Source of the DNA: Nitrososphaerota archaeon
Lineage (GTDB): Archaea; Thermoproteota; Nitrososphaeria; Nitrososphaerales; Nitrosopumilaceae
Assembly (NCBI GenBank): GCA_022564385.1
Contig: JADFLN010000071.1
Coordinates: 1 to 7,763, forward strand
Reading direction: 5' to 3'
Length of the DNA stretch: 7,763 bases
The position numbers were made by a program, and so were the translations under genes. Under the pieces are notes generated by a model that saw only the letters and a list, made by a program, of their open reading frames with translations, made no database searches and was not told the origin of the DNA. Within the stretch, counting starts at the first letter, position 1. Each line of letters starts with the position of its first letter. Positions 6,120 to 7,763 of the stretch are shown here, piece by piece.

Positions 6120-6815
6120 ATGAAAACTCTGATAATTTTTACACTCATTGTTATAATGGGATTAGCAGTAATTGGTGCCGGACCTAGTTCATTTATTGAT
6201 AATGTTGGAGCAGGTGGCATATTTCTTTTTAGTGCAGTGAATAGTGATTCAGCATTTGCTATACTTGATGAGATTAAGATAGATGTAACTCCAATTACTG
6301 AAACAGTTGAGAAAGGTACCTTTTCTTTGAGCCAAATTTCAGACAATACACTACAATTACTATCTGATAATATTACAAAAGAGAAACTAGCTGAGATGGA
6401 AGTTCATCGTTTGATTAATCTAGAAAGAGAAAAGTATGGACTAAATATCTTGGAATATGATGAAAATCTATCTCTTGTTGCAAAATTACACAGCATAGAC
6501 ATGGCAGACGATGAATATTTCGCTCATGAAACACCAGAAGGATTGAGTCCAACAGATAGAGCAAGTAGATCTGATTATGTATGTGAATATAGAATTGGCA
6601 ATCTAATTTACTCAGGAATTGGGGAAAACATCCACATGGTAAAAGGCTCTTCAGTATCCTTCATGTCACCTGAATCAATTGCTGAATTGGCTGTTTCAGG
6701 TTGGATGGACTCTCCTGGACACAAAGAAAATATTCTAACCTCCAATTTTAGCAAAGAAGGAATTGGGGTATCAATTTCTGCATTCACCATCCATGTGACA
6801 CAGGACTTTTGTTAG
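6120..6815 (+). CDS. exported CAP/SCP-domain protein (YkwD/PR-1 superfamily)
   Basis: The 231-residue protein has a hydrophobic N-terminus (MKTLIIFTLIVIMGLAVIGAG), either a signal peptide or an anchor, followed by another hydrophobic patch at 29-49. A linker of about 40 residues leads to the CAP domain at about 90-231. Domain marks are VHRLINLEREKYGL (95-108), His136 in FAHETPEG, Glu169 in GENI, Glu189 in IAELAVSGWM and His201 in SPGHKENIL, with a final strand GIGVSI. Together these give the His/Glu/Glu/His cavity of the superfamily. C155 and C231, the last residue, could form a disulfide, consistent with an extracellular place. Prokaryotic CAP proteins are common surface proteins; the biochemical activity of most is unknown, so none is assigned. 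The ATG at 6120 is supported by the signal sequence and an upstream TATA-like box. The stop lies 2 nt from the end of the opposing zinc-ribbon gene. Confidence 0.9.
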   Translation: MKTLIIFTLIVIMGLAVIGAGPSSFIDNVGAGGIFLFSAVNSDSAFAILDEIKIDVTPITETVEKGTFSLSQISDNTLQLLSDNITKEKLAEMEVHRLINLEREKYGLNILEYDENLSLVAKLHSIDMADDEYFAHETPEGLSPTDRASRSDYVCEYRIGNLIYSGIGENIHMVKGSSVSFMSPESIAELAVSGWMDSPGHKENILTSNFSKEGIGVSISAFTIHVTQDFC

Positions 6816-6817
6816 TT

Positions 6818-6994
6818 TTATAGAGTCATGTTTGAATCCAATCTCACACCAATAGTGGGTTTGGTAACTTTGAATTTTTCTCCACAATGAAAACACAAAT
6901 GAACAGTATGTGGCTTTATTGCATATAGTCCTTCATCAATATGCTGACCTTTGCAAAAAGGACAGAAAATTGTGACTTTATTTCTAGCCTTCAT
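6818..6994 (-). CDS. small zinc-ribbon protein (58 aa), unrecognised family
   Basis: A 58-codon frame on the minus strand starts at ATG 6994 and ends TAA at 6820-6818. It carries two CxxC knuckles, CPFC at residues 11-14 and CFHC at 34-37, separated by 19 residues with beta-type sequence. This is the spacing of a classic zinc ribbon. The remainder is basic (KARNK, EKFKVTK), which would suit binding of nucleic acid or protein. Both knuckles are intact over the whole frame, which is very unlikely by chance. The frame fills the gap between the CAP gene (2 nt from stop to stop) and the 66-aa gene (40 bp, divergent). A TATA-like box lies at 7025-7031. I do not know its function; small archaeal zinc ribbons include transcription and ribosome-associated factors. 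Confidence 0.75.
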   Translation of the reverse strand: MKARNKVTIFCPFCKGQHIDEGLYAIKPHTVHLCFHCGEKFKVTKPTIGVRLDSNMTL

Positions 6995-7005
6995 TTTATA
7001 CTCAC

Positions 7006-7013
7006 ATTATATT
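7006..7013 (+). promoter_or_regulatory. TATA box of the 7035-7235 gene
   Basis: ATTATATT is centred about 25 nt upstream of the ATG at 7035, which is right for a leaderless transcript. It lies between the divergent start at 6994 and the TATA-like box of that gene, so the two promoters overlap. Confidence 0.55.
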
Positions 7014-7024
7014 GTACTTTGATC

Positions 7025-7031
7025 TTATATT
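7025..7031 (-). promoter_or_regulatory. TATA-like box of the 6818-6994 zinc-ribbon gene
   Basis: TTATATT, read as AATATAA on the minus strand, is centred about 34 nt before the ATG at 6994, giving a predicted leader of about 7 nt. It sits just upstream of the divergent ATG at 7035. Confidence 0.4.
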
Positions 7032-7034
7032 GAT

Positions 7035-7235
7035 ATGATGAATTCATGCAAGCATGAAAAAATAATCCTAGATGACTTTGTTTCTCATGAAACTGACGAC
7101 AAAGGTAGATGTACAAAATATCTGTGCTATAGTCATTGCTTAAACTGTAATCATAAATTCCGCAAGTTTTTCAAATTATTGGATGGCAAAAGCAAGATTA
7201 GGACCTATGTTATGCTAAAAGAAGAACGTGAATAA
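7035..7235 (+). CDS. small Cys/His-rich protein (66 aa), probable zinc binder
   Basis: The 66-residue product has C5 and H7 (SCKHEK), C26, C31 and a CxxC pair C35-C38 followed by H40 (SHCLNCNHKF). C5/H7 with C35/C38 would make a four-ligand zinc site; C26 and C31 are spare cysteines. The second half is basic (KFRKFFKLLDGKSKIR). I do not recognise a named family. Two adjacent ATGs (7035 and 7038) are possible starts; the first fits the TATA box at 7006-7013 for a leaderless transcript. The stop is followed after 2 nt by the GTG of the SRPBCC gene, so the two are probably cotranscribed and translationally coupled. It is divergent from another tiny zinc-ribbon gene. Confidence 0.75.
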   Translation: MMNSCKHEKIILDDFVSHETDDKGRCTKYLCYSHCLNCNHKFRKFFKLLDGKSKIRTYVMLKEERE

Positions 7236-7237
7236 AT

Positions 7238-7687
7238 GTGCCCAAAGTTAGAGTCGAGAAAATTATCAAAGCCGAAATAGATAGAGCCTTCTCAATTATA
7301 ACTGACTTTGAGAATCTTCCATCAAAACTTCCTCAAATATTCAAATCAATAAAGATAATCTCACGGGATGACCATTCTATTACTACTGAAGAATCTGTGC
7401 GAATGGCAGGACGAGACATTACACAAAAGGTACGACATGTTCTCTATCCACCATACAAACATGAAGCCTTTATTCTTGAAGGAGATGCAAAGGGCAGTCA
7501 CATAGTTGTGACTTTTAAAAAGACTCGTGGAGGGACGAAAATTATTGTTGATGGTGATTTTAAGCTAGCAGGAAAGTTGAGGCTTTTGGGATTTATTGCA
7601 AAGATGAAAATTGAGCAAAATATCAGTGAGGTGATGGATGAGTTTGCTATTCTCTTAATGTCTGATTCCATAAATGATGAGAAATAG
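7238..7687 (+). CDS. SRPBCC (START-like) domain protein, polyketide cyclase/COQ10-like
   Basis: The 149-residue protein fits the helix-grip fold of the SRPBCC superfamily, which binds hydrophobic ligands in a deep pocket. The N-terminal strand and helix read VRVEKIIKAEIDRAFSIITD, followed by the typical FENLPSKLPQIFKSIKII turn (about 24-42). Alternating strands cover about 46-118, and a long C-terminal helix runs from about 120 (FIAKMKIEQNISEVMDEFAILL). Length is normal for a single-domain member. No signal peptide is present, so it is cytoplasmic. The start is GTG at 7238, 2 nt after the stop of the 66-aa Cys-rich gene; an ATG at 7236 is in the wrong frame. With no strong ribosome binding site, translation probably relies on coupling. 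The ligand cannot be told; the family includes polyketide cyclases and ubiquinone-binding COQ10-like proteins, neither of which is implied here. Confidence 0.8.
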   Translation: MPKVRVEKIIKAEIDRAFSIITDFENLPSKLPQIFKSIKIISRDDHSITTEESVRMAGRDITQKVRHVLYPPYKHEAFILEGDAKGSHIVVTFKKTRGGTKIIVDGDFKLAGKLRLLGFIAKMKIEQNISEVMDEFAILLMSDSINDEK

Positions 7688-7763
7688 TATCTCCGATATT
7701 TTGTGATTATTCCATGCCTGAATAGTTGATTTCTGTATAGGTAATCGTGAAGAATTTTTAATC

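Noticed and set aside
7510..7763. Minus-strand open frame running in from the window end
   Set aside because: It is open only as antisense of the SRPBCC gene and has no start, motif or family resemblance. The 76 bp after the SRPBCC stop show nothing else.

Overview
The window reads as chromosomal DNA of an AT-rich ammonia-oxidising archaeon of the Nitrososphaerota (Thaumarchaeota), most like Nitrosopumilus. I base this on archaeal-type uS12 and uS7 next to a short two-KH NusA, an intron-containing tRNA-Gln with no encoded CCA, a geranylgeranyl-reductase-type flavoprotein of archaeal lipid metabolism, and TATA-like boxes about 25-30 nt upstream of start codons that lack Shine-Dalgarno sequences (leaderless genes). 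The assignment comes from recognising families; no database search was run.

Layout. 1-1621 (+): the distal end of an RNA polymerase/ribosome operon, with the tail of an upstream gene (possibly L30e), then nusA, rps12 and rps7 packed 2 nt apart. 1634-1721 (-): tRNA-Gln(CTG) with a short intron, converging on rps7 and carrying its own TATA box. 1767-2087 (-) and 2125-2829 (+): a small hypothetical protein, possibly winged-helix, divergent from a YkgJ-type CxxCxxCC metal-chelating protein, with two apparently leaderless promoters squeezed into 37 bp. 2954-4864 (+): a large secreted trypsin-fold (S1) serine protease followed by fibronectin III, Big2 and a further Ig-like domain. 4929-5942 (-): a geranylgeranyl-reductase-family flavoprotein with a GTG start. 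6120-6815 (+): an exported or membrane-anchored CAP/SCP-domain protein. 6818-6994 (-) and 7035-7235 (+): two very small Cys-rich, probably zinc-binding proteins, divergent from a 40-bp spacer; the first (58 aa) is easily missed. 7238-7687 (+): an SRPBCC (START-like) protein apparently cotranscribed with the 66-aa protein. 7688-7763 shows nothing I can call.

The first part is core information processing. From about 1.7 kb onward it becomes a patchwork of short, mostly single-gene units on alternating strands. Two exported proteins (S1 protease and CAP protein) flank the lipid-modifying reductase, so part of the window concerns the cell surface, but no shared operon ties them together. I see no CRISPR array, insertion sequence, phage gene or attachment site, and no clear new multi-gene system. 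The items most worth a second look are the unusual S1 protease architecture, the overlapping divergent leaderless promoters, the tRNA intron, and the overlooked small zinc-ribbon gene.
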